Source: JBFGCT01 sp963825565
GTDB taxonomy: Bacteria; Actinomycetota; Acidimicrobiia; Acidimicrobiales; Ilumatobacteraceae
Direction: 5' to 3'
NCBI GenBank assembly: GCA_963825565.1
Contig: CAWGTW010000012.1
Coordinates: 248,001-312,000, forward strand
DNA: 64,000 bases
The translations under genes and the position numbers were made by a program. Positions 8,110-17,068 of the stretch are shown here, piece after piece; the first letter of the stretch is position 1, and every line of letters begins with the position of its first letter. The notes beneath the pieces were generated by a model, which searched no databases, had not been told where the DNA came from, and was given only the letters and a program-made list of their open reading frames with translations.

Positions 8110-8128
8110 GAGGTAACGTTCTGGCGCG

Positions 8129-9169
8129 ATGGCCAAGGCCGACGAGTTCGGGGAACCGGTCGAGATCGACGCCGGCACGCGGACGGTCGCCATCACCAAC
8201 CCCGACAAGGTGATGTTCCCGTCGGTCGGGCCGGACAAGCAGCCGCGGACCAAGCTCGACCTGGCCCGCTACTACGTCGCCGTCGGCGATGCGATCCTGC
8301 CGACGCTGTACGACCGGCCGGTCCTGCTCGAGCGCTATCCGAACGGTGTGCGCGGGACGTCGTTCTTCCAGAAGCGGATCCCCGACTCCGCCCCCGGATG
8401 GCTGCACACGACGACGGTGATGACGATCAACGGCACGCCGTCGCGAGCGCTGGTCATCGCCGACCTCGCCCACGTGCTCTGGGCGGCGAACCTGGGGGTG
8501 CTCGGCTTGCACGTCTGGCAGTACCGGGCATCGAATCCCGACGAGGCCGACGAGCTGCGGATCGACCTCGACCCTGCCAACGGCGCGACGTTCGAGATGG
8601 TGCGCGAGTCGGCGGCGATCGTCCGCGACTACCTGGCCGAGCTCGGCATGGTCGGCTTCCCGAAGACGACCGGCTCGAAGGGGATCCACGTCTTCGTCCG
8701 CGTCGAGCCGGGGTGGGACTCGTTCGCGATCCGCGGGGCGTGCGTGGCGCTGGCGCGGGAGTTGGCAGCCCGCCACCCCGACCTGATCACCGACCGGTGG
8801 TGGAAGGAGGAACGGGGCCGGCGGGTGTTCGTCGACTACAACCAGAACGCGCCCCACAAGAACCTGTTCGGCGCCTGGGGCGTGCGCCCGCGGGTCGGTG
8901 CCCAGGTGTCGATGCCGTTCGGTTGGAACGACCTCGAAACGATCGATCCCGACAGGTGGACGATCGACACCGCGCCGGGGCGCTTGGAGGCGCTCGGCGA
9001 CCCGTGGGAGCTGATCGACGACGCCGCGTGCTCGATCGCCCCGCTGGTCGAGCGCTTCGCCGCCGACCTCGCCGACGGCGTGCCCGATGCCCCGTGGCCA
9101 CCGGTGTACCCGAAGATGCCCAACGAGGCGCCCCGGGTCCAGCCGAGCCGCGCCCGCAAGCGGGACTGA
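8129..9169 (+). CDS. stand-alone LigD-type polymerase domain (NHEJ primase-polymerase)
   Basis: A 346-aa archaeo-eukaryotic-primase-fold polymerase like the PolDom of DNA ligase D, which fills in and extends ends during Ku-dependent non-homologous end joining. The catalytic pair is visible in RIDLDP (residues about 149-154). The family segments PNGVRGTSFFQKR, TTGSKGIHVFVRV and VDYNQNAPHKNLFGAWGVR are all intact. There is no fused ligase or nuclease domain. Ku and an ATP-dependent ligase are not in the window. TAACGT lies nine bases before the ATG. The gene converges with the next one; both stop codons lie inside a 16-bp palindrome. Confidence 0.88.
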   Translation: MAKADEFGEPVEIDAGTRTVAITNPDKVMFPSVGPDKQPRTKLDLARYYVAVGDAILPTLYDRPVLLERYPNGVRGTSFFQKRIPDSAPGWLHTTTVMTINGTPSRALVIADLAHVLWAANLGVLGLHVWQYRASNPDEADELRIDLDPANGATFEMVRESAAIVRDYLAELGMVGFPKTTGSKGIHVFVRVEPGWDSFAIRGACVALARELAARHPDLITDRWWKEERGRRVFVDYNQNAPHKNLFGAWGVRPRVGAQVSMPFGWNDLETIDPDRWTIDTAPGRLEALGDPWELIDDAACSIAPLVERFAADLADGVPDAPWPPVYPKMPNEAPRVQPSRARKRD

Positions 9170-9180
9170 CCCCGGTCAGT
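9165..9180. terminator. palindrome spanning both convergent stop codons
   Basis: ACTGACCCCGGTCAGT has 7-bp arms and contains the stop codon of the upstream plus gene and that of the downstream minus gene. Possibly a compact bidirectional terminator; the loop is very short. Confidence 0.3.
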
Positions 9181-9691
9181 TGCCGACGTGATACTTCGCG
9201 ATCTGGACGTCGCCGATCTGCGAGAACTCGATGACGTTGACGTTGGTCCGTCCCTGCCAGCTGTCGAAGAACACCGCCCGATAGTCGTCGATCACCATCG
9301 GCTCGAGGACATCGATCTGGCGCGCGCCGTTCGACCGCAGGTAGTCCTCCAGCGTTCCGTCCGAGGCCAGGTAGGTCTCGGAGAACAGGGTCCACTCCCC
9401 GTTGCTCTGGAACATCGCCAGGATCGCCGCGTCGTCATCGACGGCCATCGCAGCCAGGTAGTCGTCGACCATCCCGACCATCTCGTCCTGGCGGTCCGTG
9501 AGCTCTCCGCCGCCGGCGACGCCCACTCGCTCGCCGCTTGGCCGGTTGCTGCCGAGGGCGTACCCGGCGAGCGCTCCGAGCGCCAGGGCAAGCACGGCGA
9601 GCAGCACGAAGAACAGTGGGCGGCGATCCTTCCGGTCGGTCGGTGCGGCCGCGACATCGGTCGGCCGTTGCGCGGTCTCGGTTGCGCTCAT
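9176..9691 (-). CDS. membrane-anchored protein with NTF2/SnoaL-like domain
   Basis: 171 residues: a short cytoplasmic N-terminus, one membrane segment (PLFFVLLAVLALALGALAGY, about 25-44), then an extracytoplasmic domain of about 115 residues with the helix and curved-sheet pattern of SnoaL/NTF2 folds (VDDYLAAMAVDDDAAILAMF, later VIDDYRAVFFDSWQG). I see no catalytic signature. The start at 9691 is set by a strong AGGAGG Shine-Dalgarno six bases upstream; the longer in-frame ORF lacks one. Function unknown. Confidence 0.7.
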   Translation of the reverse strand: MSATETAQRPTDVAAAPTDRKDRRPLFFVLLAVLALALGALAGYALGSNRPSGERVGVAGGGELTDRQDEMVGMVDDYLAAMAVDDDAAILAMFQSNGEWTLFSETYLASDGTLEDYLRSNGARQIDVLEPMVIDDYRAVFFDSWQGRTNVNVIEFSQIGDVQIAKYHVGN

Positions 9692-9789
9692 GGCCCCCTC
9701 CTTCCCTCCAGGTTGATCCTCGACCGCATCGGTCGGCGCGTGCCAGAGGCATTGGTCAAGAGCGTCCGGATCAGGCGGGCGGGAATATC

Positions 9790-9803
9790 GTTGCGTACGC
9801 AAC
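9790..9803. promoter_or_regulatory. perfect 14-bp palindrome upstream of the pirin gene
   Basis: GTTGCGTACGCAAC is a perfect palindrome centred about 20 bp before the pirin ATG and 105 bp before the divergent gene. The position and symmetry fit an operator for a dimeric repressor. A TATCGT box at 9786-9791 overlaps its left edge. Confidence 0.5.
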
Positions 9804-9816
9804 TGTTTCTCACGGT

Positions 9817-10521
9817 ATGACCATCGACATCCGCCGGGCCGACGATCGTTTCGTGACCAAGATCGGTTGGCTCGACTCCAAGCACTCGTTCTCGTTCGGC
9901 CACCACCGCGACCGGACCAACACCAACCACGGACTGCTGCTCGTCAACAACGACGACGTCGTGCGCGGCGGGTCGGGTTTCGACACCCACCCGCACCGCG
10001 ACATGGAGATCGTCACCTGGGTGTTGTCGGGCGAGCTGGAGCACAAGGACTCCGAACGCAACCGCGGCGTGCTCTACCCCGGCTTGGCCCAGCGCATGTC
10101 CGCCGGCACGGGCATCTGGCACTCGGAGATGAACAACTCCGGCACCGACGACGTCCACTTCGTGCAGATGTGGGTGCTTCCCGACACCGAGTCGGTCACC
10201 CCCGGGTACGAGCAGCTCGACATCAACGGCGAGCTCGACCGGGGCGGGCTGGTGCCGATCGCGTCGGGCAAGGGCCACGACGCGGCGATCTCGATCCGTC
10301 AGCGCGACGCCGTGCTCTGGGGTGGACGCCTCGGCGCCGGTGAGACGGTCACCGTGCCCGAGGACCGGCACGTTCACGTGTTCGTGCCGCGCGGCGCGGC
10401 CGACCTCGCCGGAGCCGGGCGGCTCGGCCAGGGTGACGCCGCCCGACTGACCGACACCGGCGGCCTCGACCTCACCGCCGCCGACGACGGTGCCGAGCTG
10501 CTGATCTGGGCGACCGCCTGA
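9817..10521 (+). CDS. pirin family protein (YhaK-type cupin)
   Basis: 234-aa double cupin. The N-terminal pirin signature is plain: KHSFSFGHHRD, then HPHRDMEIVTWVLSGELEHKD, with metal-binding His residues, and AGTGIWHSEMN. Pirin-type cupins include quercetinases and redox sensors; the substrate cannot be told here. The ATG at 9817 begins the family's usual N-terminus, and the upstream reading frame is not conserved. It is followed after 26 bp by a nitroreductase gene on the same strand, a frequent pairing of stress-response genes. A perfect palindrome sits just upstream. Confidence 0.9.
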   Translation: MTIDIRRADDRFVTKIGWLDSKHSFSFGHHRDRTNTNHGLLLVNNDDVVRGGSGFDTHPHRDMEIVTWVLSGELEHKDSERNRGVLYPGLAQRMSAGTGIWHSEMNNSGTDDVHFVQMWVLPDTESVTPGYEQLDINGELDRGGLVPIASGKGHDAAISIRQRDAVLWGGRLGAGETVTVPEDRHVHVFVPRGAADLAGAGRLGQGDAARLTDTGGLDLTAADDGAELLIWATA

Positions 10522-10547
10522 CCCCGATCGACCGATAGAACAAACCC

Positions 10548-11144
10548 ATGGCCGACGCGTTCGGGTTCACCGAAGACGGGGACGCGACCTACGAGCGGTT
10601 CGCGTCGCTCGTCCAGGCCCGGCGCACGTCGATGCTCGTCGACCGATCCCGGCCGGTGCCCGCCGAGCTCGTCGCCGAGCTGTGCGGGTTGGCGACGTGG
10701 GCGCCGAACCACAAACGGACGTGGCCGTGGCGCTTCGCGCTGTTCACCGGTGAGGGGCGCTCCCGGCTCGGAGCGACGATGGTCGCCGACATGGTCGACG
10801 TCGGGTTCGGCGACGAGGTCAAGCGGACCAAGACGGCGACGAAGTACCTGCGCACCCCCGCGACGCTCGTCGTCGGGTGCGCTCCCCACGACAACGACCT
10901 CCTCCACCAGGAGAACCGCGACGCGGTCGCCGCCGGGATCCAGAACATCCTGCTCGGCGCGACGGCCAAGGGGCTGGCGAGCTTCTGGTCGTCGCCGGCG
11001 CTGACCTCCCCTCCCGCCGTGCTCGACCTGTGCGGGTTCGGGCGCGACGATCGGGTCGTCGGCATCGTGTACCTCGGCTGGGCCCTCGACGACTGCCCCG
11101 CACCCGAACGCCCACCGCTGCCGATCACCCTCGTCGACAGCTGA
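10548..11144 (+). CDS. nitroreductase family FMN oxidoreductase
   Basis: 198-aa NfsA/RutE-like flavoprotein expected to bind FMN and reduce nitroaromatic, quinone or similar substrates with NAD(P)H. Motifs: the FMN-phosphate-binding QARRTSMLVD near residue 25, ATWAPNHKRTWPWRF (about 50-64) and the C-terminal VGIVYLGWALDD. It follows pirin by 26 bp and is probably co-transcribed. TAGAAC lies six bases before the ATG and departs from the TANNNT pattern only in its last base. Substrate unknown. Confidence 0.85.
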   Translation: MADAFGFTEDGDATYERFASLVQARRTSMLVDRSRPVPAELVAELCGLATWAPNHKRTWPWRFALFTGEGRSRLGATMVADMVDVGFGDEVKRTKTATKYLRTPATLVVGCAPHDNDLLHQENRDAVAAGIQNILLGATAKGLASFWSSPALTSPPAVLDLCGFGRDDRVVGIVYLGWALDDCPAPERPPLPITLVDS

Positions 11145-11178
11145 CCGTCGCTCAGCCCTCCCGCCCCAGCGAACCGCG

Positions 11179-11223
11179 TCTCGGCGCCAACGGTCCCGGA
11201 ACCTGGGAGCGTCGGCGCCGAGA
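11179..11223. repeat. 45-bp structured repeat, copy 1
   Basis: 10-bp perfect arms TCTCGGCGCC (11179-11188) and GGCGCCGAGA (11214-11223) around a 25-bp spacer with a conserved TCCCG. It lies in the gap between the nitroreductase and ThrH genes. Same family as the copies at 14087, 14214, 14338 and 62032. Confidence 0.7.
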
Positions 11224-11250
11224 GGTGCCGAGCGCGCGCGGTAGGCCACA

Positions 11251-11874
11251 ATGGCGGGCGTGCCAACCGACCATCGCCAGACGATCGTGACACTCGACCT
11301 GGAGGGGGTACTGATCCCCGAGGTCTGGATCGCCGTCGCCGAGCGGACCGGGATCGCCGGGTTGACGCGCACGACGCGCGACGAGCCGGACTACGACCTC
11401 CTGATGAAGTACCGCCTGGAGCTGCTCGCCGAGCACGGCCTGACGCTGTCGCTGATCGAGGACGTGATCGCCGGGCTCGCTCCGCTCGACGGCGCTCGAG
11501 AGTTCCTCGACGAGCTGCGGTCGCGGACGCAGGTGATCATCCTGTCCGACACGTTCGAGCAGTTCGCCCACCCGTTCATGCGCCAGCTCGGTTGGCCGAC
11601 CGTGTTCTGCCACCGGCTGGTCGTCGAGCACGACCGCATCGTCGACTACCGCCTCCGCCAGCCCGACCAGAAGCGGCGTTCGGTCGAGGCGCTGCACGGG
11701 CTCAACTACCGCGTGATCGCCGCCGGCGACAGCTACAACGACACCACGATGCTCGCCGAAGCCGACGTCGGGTTCTTGTTCCGGGCGCCGACGGCGGTGA
11801 TCACCGAGTTCGCGCACTTCCGGGCGCTCACCGAGTACGCCGACCTCCTGGCGGCGATCACCGACGCGGTCTGA
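11251..11874 (+). CDS. thrH: ThrH-type phosphoserine phosphatase / homoserine phosphotransferase
   Basis: 207-aa HAD-superfamily enzyme. Family members dephosphorylate phosphoserine and can pass the phosphate to homoserine. The first HAD motif reads LDLEGVL, with the Asp-x-Glu typical of ThrH rather than the usual Asp-x-Asp. Motif II is LSDTF, the motif III Lys is in PDQKRRS, and motif IV is GDSYND. A capping helix segment lies between motifs I and II. The start could be the ATG at 11251 or the GTG at 11260. It is flanked by a structured repeat upstream and a long hairpin downstream. Confidence 0.87.
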   Translation: MAGVPTDHRQTIVTLDLEGVLIPEVWIAVAERTGIAGLTRTTRDEPDYDLLMKYRLELLAEHGLTLSLIEDVIAGLAPLDGAREFLDELRSRTQVIILSDTFEQFAHPFMRQLGWPTVFCHRLVVEHDRIVDYRLRQPDQKRRSVEALHGLNYRVIAAGDSYNDTTMLAEADVGFLFRAPTAVITEFAHFRALTEYADLLAAITDAV

Positions 11875-11906
11875 CACGATGCCTCGCTCCTCGCGCCCTG
11901 CGGCTC

Positions 11907-11942
11907 GCTCGTCCCCGGCTCGTCGCCGGCGCTTGCCTCGCC
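11907..11942 (-). repeat. GC-rich interspersed repeat, copy A
   Basis: On the minus strand this segment matches 16174-16207 over about 34 positions with only two substitutions and a 2-bp indel. Both copies lie outside clear genes. The gap 11875-12182 holds no convincing ORF besides this and the hairpin at 11985-12017. Confidence 0.5.
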
Positions 11943-11984
11943 GGCTGGGAACGAGTCGAAGCGGCGCCGTCGCGGTCGAAGCGT

Positions 11985-12017
11985 ACGCGCTCGACGCCGA
12001 GCTGACGTCGAGCGCGT
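11985..12017. terminator. strong hairpin with 12-bp perfect arms
   Basis: ACGCGCTCGACG / CGTCGAGCGCGT flank a 9-nt loop. It is the strongest simple stem in the gap after thrH, 110 bp beyond its stop codon. It may be a terminator or an intergenic structured element. Confidence 0.45.
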
Positions 12018-12182
12018 CCCACACCGGGTATGTCTCGACGTTCGAGCGGCCGGGTTCACCACCGCCGCCCGGCACGTTCGCAGCCGGCCGATCATGCGGT
12101 ACGAGCTCGACGACGAGCGGTGACCGCCGGGTTGTGTCGACGCGGGCGGGAACCCGACGGAGCGCGCGAGCGTCGAACATCC

Positions 12183-13109
12183 ATGCGTGCCCCTGCTTGC
12201 GCAACGCTGCTCCTGTCGCTCGCGATGCTCGCCGCATGCGGGTCGGGCGTCGAGCCGGTGACCGAGCGTCCCTTCCCGCCCACCGATCCCGGCGACGAAG
12301 GTGGCTTCGGCCCGCAGGCCGCGGCGGCCGGTGAGTTCGACCTCGAATGGGCGACCGTCATGGTCGGCTCCCTCGAACAGGACGAGCGCGGCTGCTGGTC
12401 GCTCGCCCAGCGCGGCGAGCAGATGTTCGTCGTCCTGCCGGTCGGGTTCGCGGACGATCCGTCGGGGATCGCGGTCACCGCCCCGGACGGCGGGGTCATC
12501 GGCACGGGCACGCCGGTCGACGTCATCGGCGCCCCCGTCGGCGTCGACGCCCTCCCGGGGGGAACCGACGGACGGTGGGGCAGCGCGCTGGCGTTCTGCG
12601 CGCCCGACGCAGCCAGCGTCGTCGTCGCTTCGTCGTTGACCGCCGACGAGTTCGATCCGACCGCGCTCGACGGCGACGCACTCGCCGCTCTGGTCGCGCA
12701 GGCGAAGTTCGACGACGACTGGGCGTGCGGCTTCGGGTTCGCGACCGGCACGACCGACCAGCGAGTTGGCCTGTACGTCGAGCCGACCGAGTCCGGGACA
12801 CCGGCCGCCGGTCCGGTCACGCTCCCCGACCAGCGGTTCGACGTGGCCGTCGTCGTCGGCGAGCACCTGTTCGCCAACCACTGCGACGACGTGGCCGAGT
12901 GGTTCGAACCCGACCGCGTCGCCGCCGCGACCTACCCGGTCACCGCGGGGACCTTCGACTACCGACCGCCTGCCGACGCCGACGGTTGCGTGACCTCCGA
13001 GCCGGTGACGATCACCCTCGAAGGTGCGGTCGTCACCACTCCAGCCGGTGAGATCGCGCTGCCGACGATCACGATCGACAACGACGCGTACGGTTGCTTC
13101 GCCGGCTGA
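12183..13109 (+). CDS. lipoprotein of unknown function
   Basis: 308-aa exported lipoprotein: a short n-region, hydrophobic core LLLSLAMLA and lipobox LAAC with the acylated Cys at about residue 19, then a Pro/Asp-rich linker. The mature domain of about 260 residues contains three internal segments with paired cysteines (WACGFGF, FANHCDD, DGCVTSEP), probably disulfide-bonded outside the cell. I do not recognise the fold. The ATG at 12183 gives the only signal-peptide start; the longer ORF upstream is Arg-rich and not signal-like. Confidence 0.75.
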   Translation: MRAPACATLLLSLAMLAACGSGVEPVTERPFPPTDPGDEGGFGPQAAAAGEFDLEWATVMVGSLEQDERGCWSLAQRGEQMFVVLPVGFADDPSGIAVTAPDGGVIGTGTPVDVIGAPVGVDALPGGTDGRWGSALAFCAPDAASVVVASSLTADEFDPTALDGDALAALVAQAKFDDDWACGFGFATGTTDQRVGLYVEPTESGTPAAGPVTLPDQRFDVAVVVGEHLFANHCDDVAEWFEPDRVAAATYPVTAGTFDYRPPADADGCVTSEPVTITLEGAVVTTPAGEIALPTITIDNDAYGCFAG

Positions 13110-13241
13110 ACGCAACGCCGTGCGGCGACATCGCGTGCCGACCCGGCGCCGGATCGACGACGACGCGCACACCTGCATGGCCGGCCGAACACGACACGGC
13201 GCAGCGACGATGTGTGCCAACCTGGCGGGAGGAGGTCGAGT

Positions 13242-14054
13242 GTGGTCGAGCGAGCTGACGGGCGAACCGGCATCGAGCATGCCGTCGTCGGGCCGGCCGT
13301 GGTCGAACGTGTGGCGATGGTGACCGGCGGTGCGAGTGGCATCGGCCGCGAGGTGTGCCGGGCGCTGGCGGCCGATCATCGGCGGATCGCGGTCGCCGAC
13401 GTCGACGTGGCCGGCGCGGAGCGGACCGCGGCGCTGATCGCCGCGACGGGCGGCACGGCCGTGGCGATCGGGATGGACGTCACCAGCGCCGAGTCGGTCG
13501 CGGACGGCTGCGGGCGCGTCGTCGACGGGTGGGGTGCGATCGAGATCCTGGTCAACTGCGCCGGCTGGGACGAACTGCGCCCGTTCGTCGAGACCGACGA
13601 GGAGTTCTGGCACCGCGTGATCGATGTGAACTACACCGGCGTGCTGCGCACGACACGGTCCTGTCTGCCGGCGATGGTCGAAGCCGGGTGGGGGCGGGTG
13701 GTCAACATCAGCTCCGATGCGGCCCGCGTCGGCTCGTCGCTCGAAGCGGTGTACTCGGGCGCGAAGGGAGCGGTGATCTCGTTCACCAAGACGATCGCCA
13801 GGGAGGTCGCCCGCCATGGCGTGACCGCCAACGTGGTGTGCCCCGGCCCGACGGCCACCGCCCTGCTCGACGGGATCGCCGCCGCGAGCGACGGCGGCGA
13901 GCAGGTGATCGCAGCGATGGCCCGAGCGGTCCCGATGAAGCGGATCGGCCAACCGGTCGACGTGGCGGCAGCCGTCGCCTACTTCGCGTCGGAGGCATCC
14001 GGCTTCGTCACCGGCCAGACCCTCTCGGTCTCCGGCGGCCTGACGATGGCCTGA
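13242..14054 (+). CDS. short-chain dehydrogenase/reductase
   Basis: 270-aa classical SDR: NAD-binding TGGASGIG (about 21-28), NCAGWDE in place of NNAG, catalytic Ser in NISSD and Tyr/Lys in YSGAK, then PGP and a C-terminal SGGLTMA. Such enzymes oxidise or reduce secondary alcohols, including 3-hydroxyacyl-CoA or alicyclic acyl-CoA substrates; the exact one cannot be assigned. The GTG at 13242 is preceded by GGAGG at 13231-13235, giving an N-terminal extension of about 18 residues before the Rossmann strand. A GTG at 13296 would remove it. No co-directional partner lies near. Confidence 0.87.
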   Translation: MVERADGRTGIEHAVVGPAVVERVAMVTGGASGIGREVCRALAADHRRIAVADVDVAGAERTAALIAATGGTAVAIGMDVTSAESVADGCGRVVDGWGAIEILVNCAGWDELRPFVETDEEFWHRVIDVNYTGVLRTTRSCLPAMVEAGWGRVVNISSDAARVGSSLEAVYSGAKGAVISFTKTIAREVARHGVTANVVCPGPTATALLDGIAAASDGGEQVIAAMARAVPMKRIGQPVDVAAAVAYFASEASGFVTGQTLSVSGGLTMA

Positions 14055-14086
14055 ACCGCCCGGCCGACACGCATCCCTCACCAGCT

Positions 14087-14440
14087 CTCGGCGCCACCCG
14101 TCCCACCGACCGCCACCGACGACACCGAGACACCGACGACACCGAGACACCGACGACACCGAGACGGCCCGACCCGAGACAGCCCGACCCGACACGGCCC
14201 CCACACCAACTCTCGGCGCCACCCGTCCCGCAGTCCGCTACCGACGACACCGAGACACCGACGACCCCGAGACACCCAGGACACCGAGACGGCCCGACCC
14301 GAGACAGCCCGACCCGACACGGCCCCCACACCAACTCTCGGCGCCACCCGTCCCGCAGTCCGCTACCGACGACACCGAGACACCGACGACCCCGAGACAC
14401 CGACGACCCCGAGACACCCAGGACACCGAGACGGCCAGTA
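14087..14440. repeat. minisatellite built from the 45-bp structured repeat (copies 2-4) and 17-bp units
   Basis: Three TCTCGGCGCC-N25-GACACCGAGA elements start at 14087, 14214 and about 14338. Each is followed by runs of a 17-bp unit of the form CGACGACACCGAGACAC. Copies two and three share a higher-order period of about 125 bp, with one extra 17-bp unit in the last. The array fills the gap between the convergent SDR and mutase genes. ORFs across it on both strands are repeat artefacts. Confidence 0.8.
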
Positions 14441-14481
14441 CACCGAGACGGCCCGGACACCGGTGGAGTCAGCGCGCGTGG

Positions 14482-16065
<1,584 letters not shown>

Positions 16066-16072
16066 GACCTCG

Positions 16073-16078
16073 ATCGTA
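16073..16078 (-). promoter_or_regulatory. -10 box of the acyl-CoA mutase gene (TACGAT)
   Basis: TACGAT on the minus strand, seven bases before the ATG at 16065. Confidence 0.55.
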
Positions 16079-16173
16079 TTCCGCGGCGCCCGGACCCGCC
16101 GCAGGCGCACCCTGCCGCGCCGGTCACGTCGGCCTGGACGACTACCGCACGGCGTGCCGAGTCAGCCCCGGTC

Positions 16174-16207
16174 GGCGAGGGAAGCGCCGGCGACGGGCCG
16201 GACGAGC
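16174..16207 (+). repeat. GC-rich interspersed repeat, copy B
   Basis: Near-identical to the minus strand of 11907-11942. It lies in the 180-bp gap between the mutase start and the RidA stop. Confidence 0.5.
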
Positions 16208-16244
16208 ACGGGCACGCGCCTGGCCGGCGAATCGTCGCGACGGC

Positions 16245-16631
16245 TCAGCGGGCGGCGACGACGGCGATCTCGACCTTCCACTCGGGGCGGGCGAGCGCGG
16301 GAACGGTGACCAGCGTCGACGCCGCGCGGTGGCCGCCAAGCGCCTGATCGCGAGCGGCCATCACAGCGGCCAGGGGCTCGCCGGCGACGACGTACGTCGT
16401 GACCGACACGATGTCGGCCGGTTCCATCCCTGCGTCCTCGATCATCGCCGCGAGGTTCGCCCAGACGACCGACGCCTGGTCGCCGACATCGTGGGGCACG
16501 ACGCCGTCCGGTGCGACCGGCACGACGCCGCTCGTGTGCAGCCATGCCGTGGGCGACTCGGTGCGGACCGCGTGGGCGTAGTTGGCCGCGGGCGGGGCGA
16601 TCGCGGCGGGGTCGACCTCCCGGTTGGTCAT
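16245..16631 (-). CDS. RidA family (YjgF/UK114) protein
   Basis: 128-aa trimeric-fold protein. RidA members hydrolyse reactive enamine/imine intermediates released by PLP enzymes, or act as related deaminases. The family core is visible as HTSGVVPVAPDGVVPHDVGDQ, then WANLAAMIEDAGMEPADIVSVTTYVV and the C-terminal VTVPALARPEWKVEIAVVAA. The strict RidA Arg (near residue 105 in E. coli) is replaced, as the segment reads PALARPEWKVEI, so archetypal RidA activity is uncertain. I place the start at 16631, where similarity begins; the frame stays open upstream only because it crosses a decayed lipoprotein gene. Confidence 0.8.
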   Translation of the reverse strand: MTNREVDPAAIAPPAANYAHAVRTESPTAWLHTSGVVPVAPDGVVPHDVGDQASVVWANLAAMIEDAGMEPADIVSVTTYVVAGEPLAAVMAARDQALGGHRAASTLVTVPALARPEWKVEIAVVAAR

Positions 16632-16639
16632 CGCGAGGG

Positions 16640-16939
16640 CACGCTCGTGGGACCGGGTCGAACCTCGGCACCGACGCAGTGAGCGTCCAGTCGGCGGTGA
16701 ACCCGCCGTCGGCGACGTCGGTGACGGGTGGCGGTGGGTCGGTCGCATCGGGTTCGGCAGGCACGTCGGTCGGCGCCGGACCCGGCTCGGCCACCGCAAG
16801 CTCGGCGCCCCCGCCCGTCGTGTCGACACCGCGCCTCTCGGCGCCACCGCCCACCCCCGGAGCAGGCCGCCGCAGCGGCGAGCACCAGCCCAGTCACACA
16901 GATCGCCAACGACCGCCTCGGCCGGCTGCTCGACGCCAT
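16640..16939 (-). pseudogene. remnant of a lipoprotein gene (frameshifted, truncated)
   Basis: From the ATG at 16939 the frame encodes a textbook lipoprotein signal: MASSSRPRRSLAICVTGLV, an Ala run, then AACSGGG. Just after the Cys, at a G-rich run near 16850, the sensible frame shifts by one. The other frame reads as the Pro/Thr/Asp-rich linker expected after a lipobox (PAPTDVPAEPDATDPPPPVT) and ends FTADWTLTASVPRFDPVP before running into the RidA start. No folded domain remains. A sequencing indel could explain the shift but not the missing domain. Half of a structured-repeat arm (TCTCGGCGCC at 16836) lies inside it. Confidence 0.5.
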
Positions 16940-17056
16940 CAGGGCCTCCTTCGGCGTGCGAACCTACTCCGCGCCACCGCGCCGCGCCCCGCATTGCCAC
17001 CACCGCAGCGCGGGCTCGCCCGGCTCCCGGCCCCGACCGCCCGCAGCACGATCCAG

Positions 17057-17062
17057 TAGCGT
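17057..17062 (+). promoter_or_regulatory. -10 box of the aldolase-family gene (TAGCGT)
   Basis: TAGCGT, six bases before the ATG at 17069. Confidence 0.5.
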
Positions 17063-17068
17063 TGCGAG

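Noticed and set aside
12030..12182. N-terminal extension of the lipoprotein gene
   Set aside because: The extra 51 codons are Arg-rich with no signal character; the lipoprotein signal begins at 12183.
14087..14440. CRISPR-like array
   Set aside because: Units are contiguous 17-bp repeats without unique spacers, no cas genes are near, and the array derives from an intergenic hairpin element.
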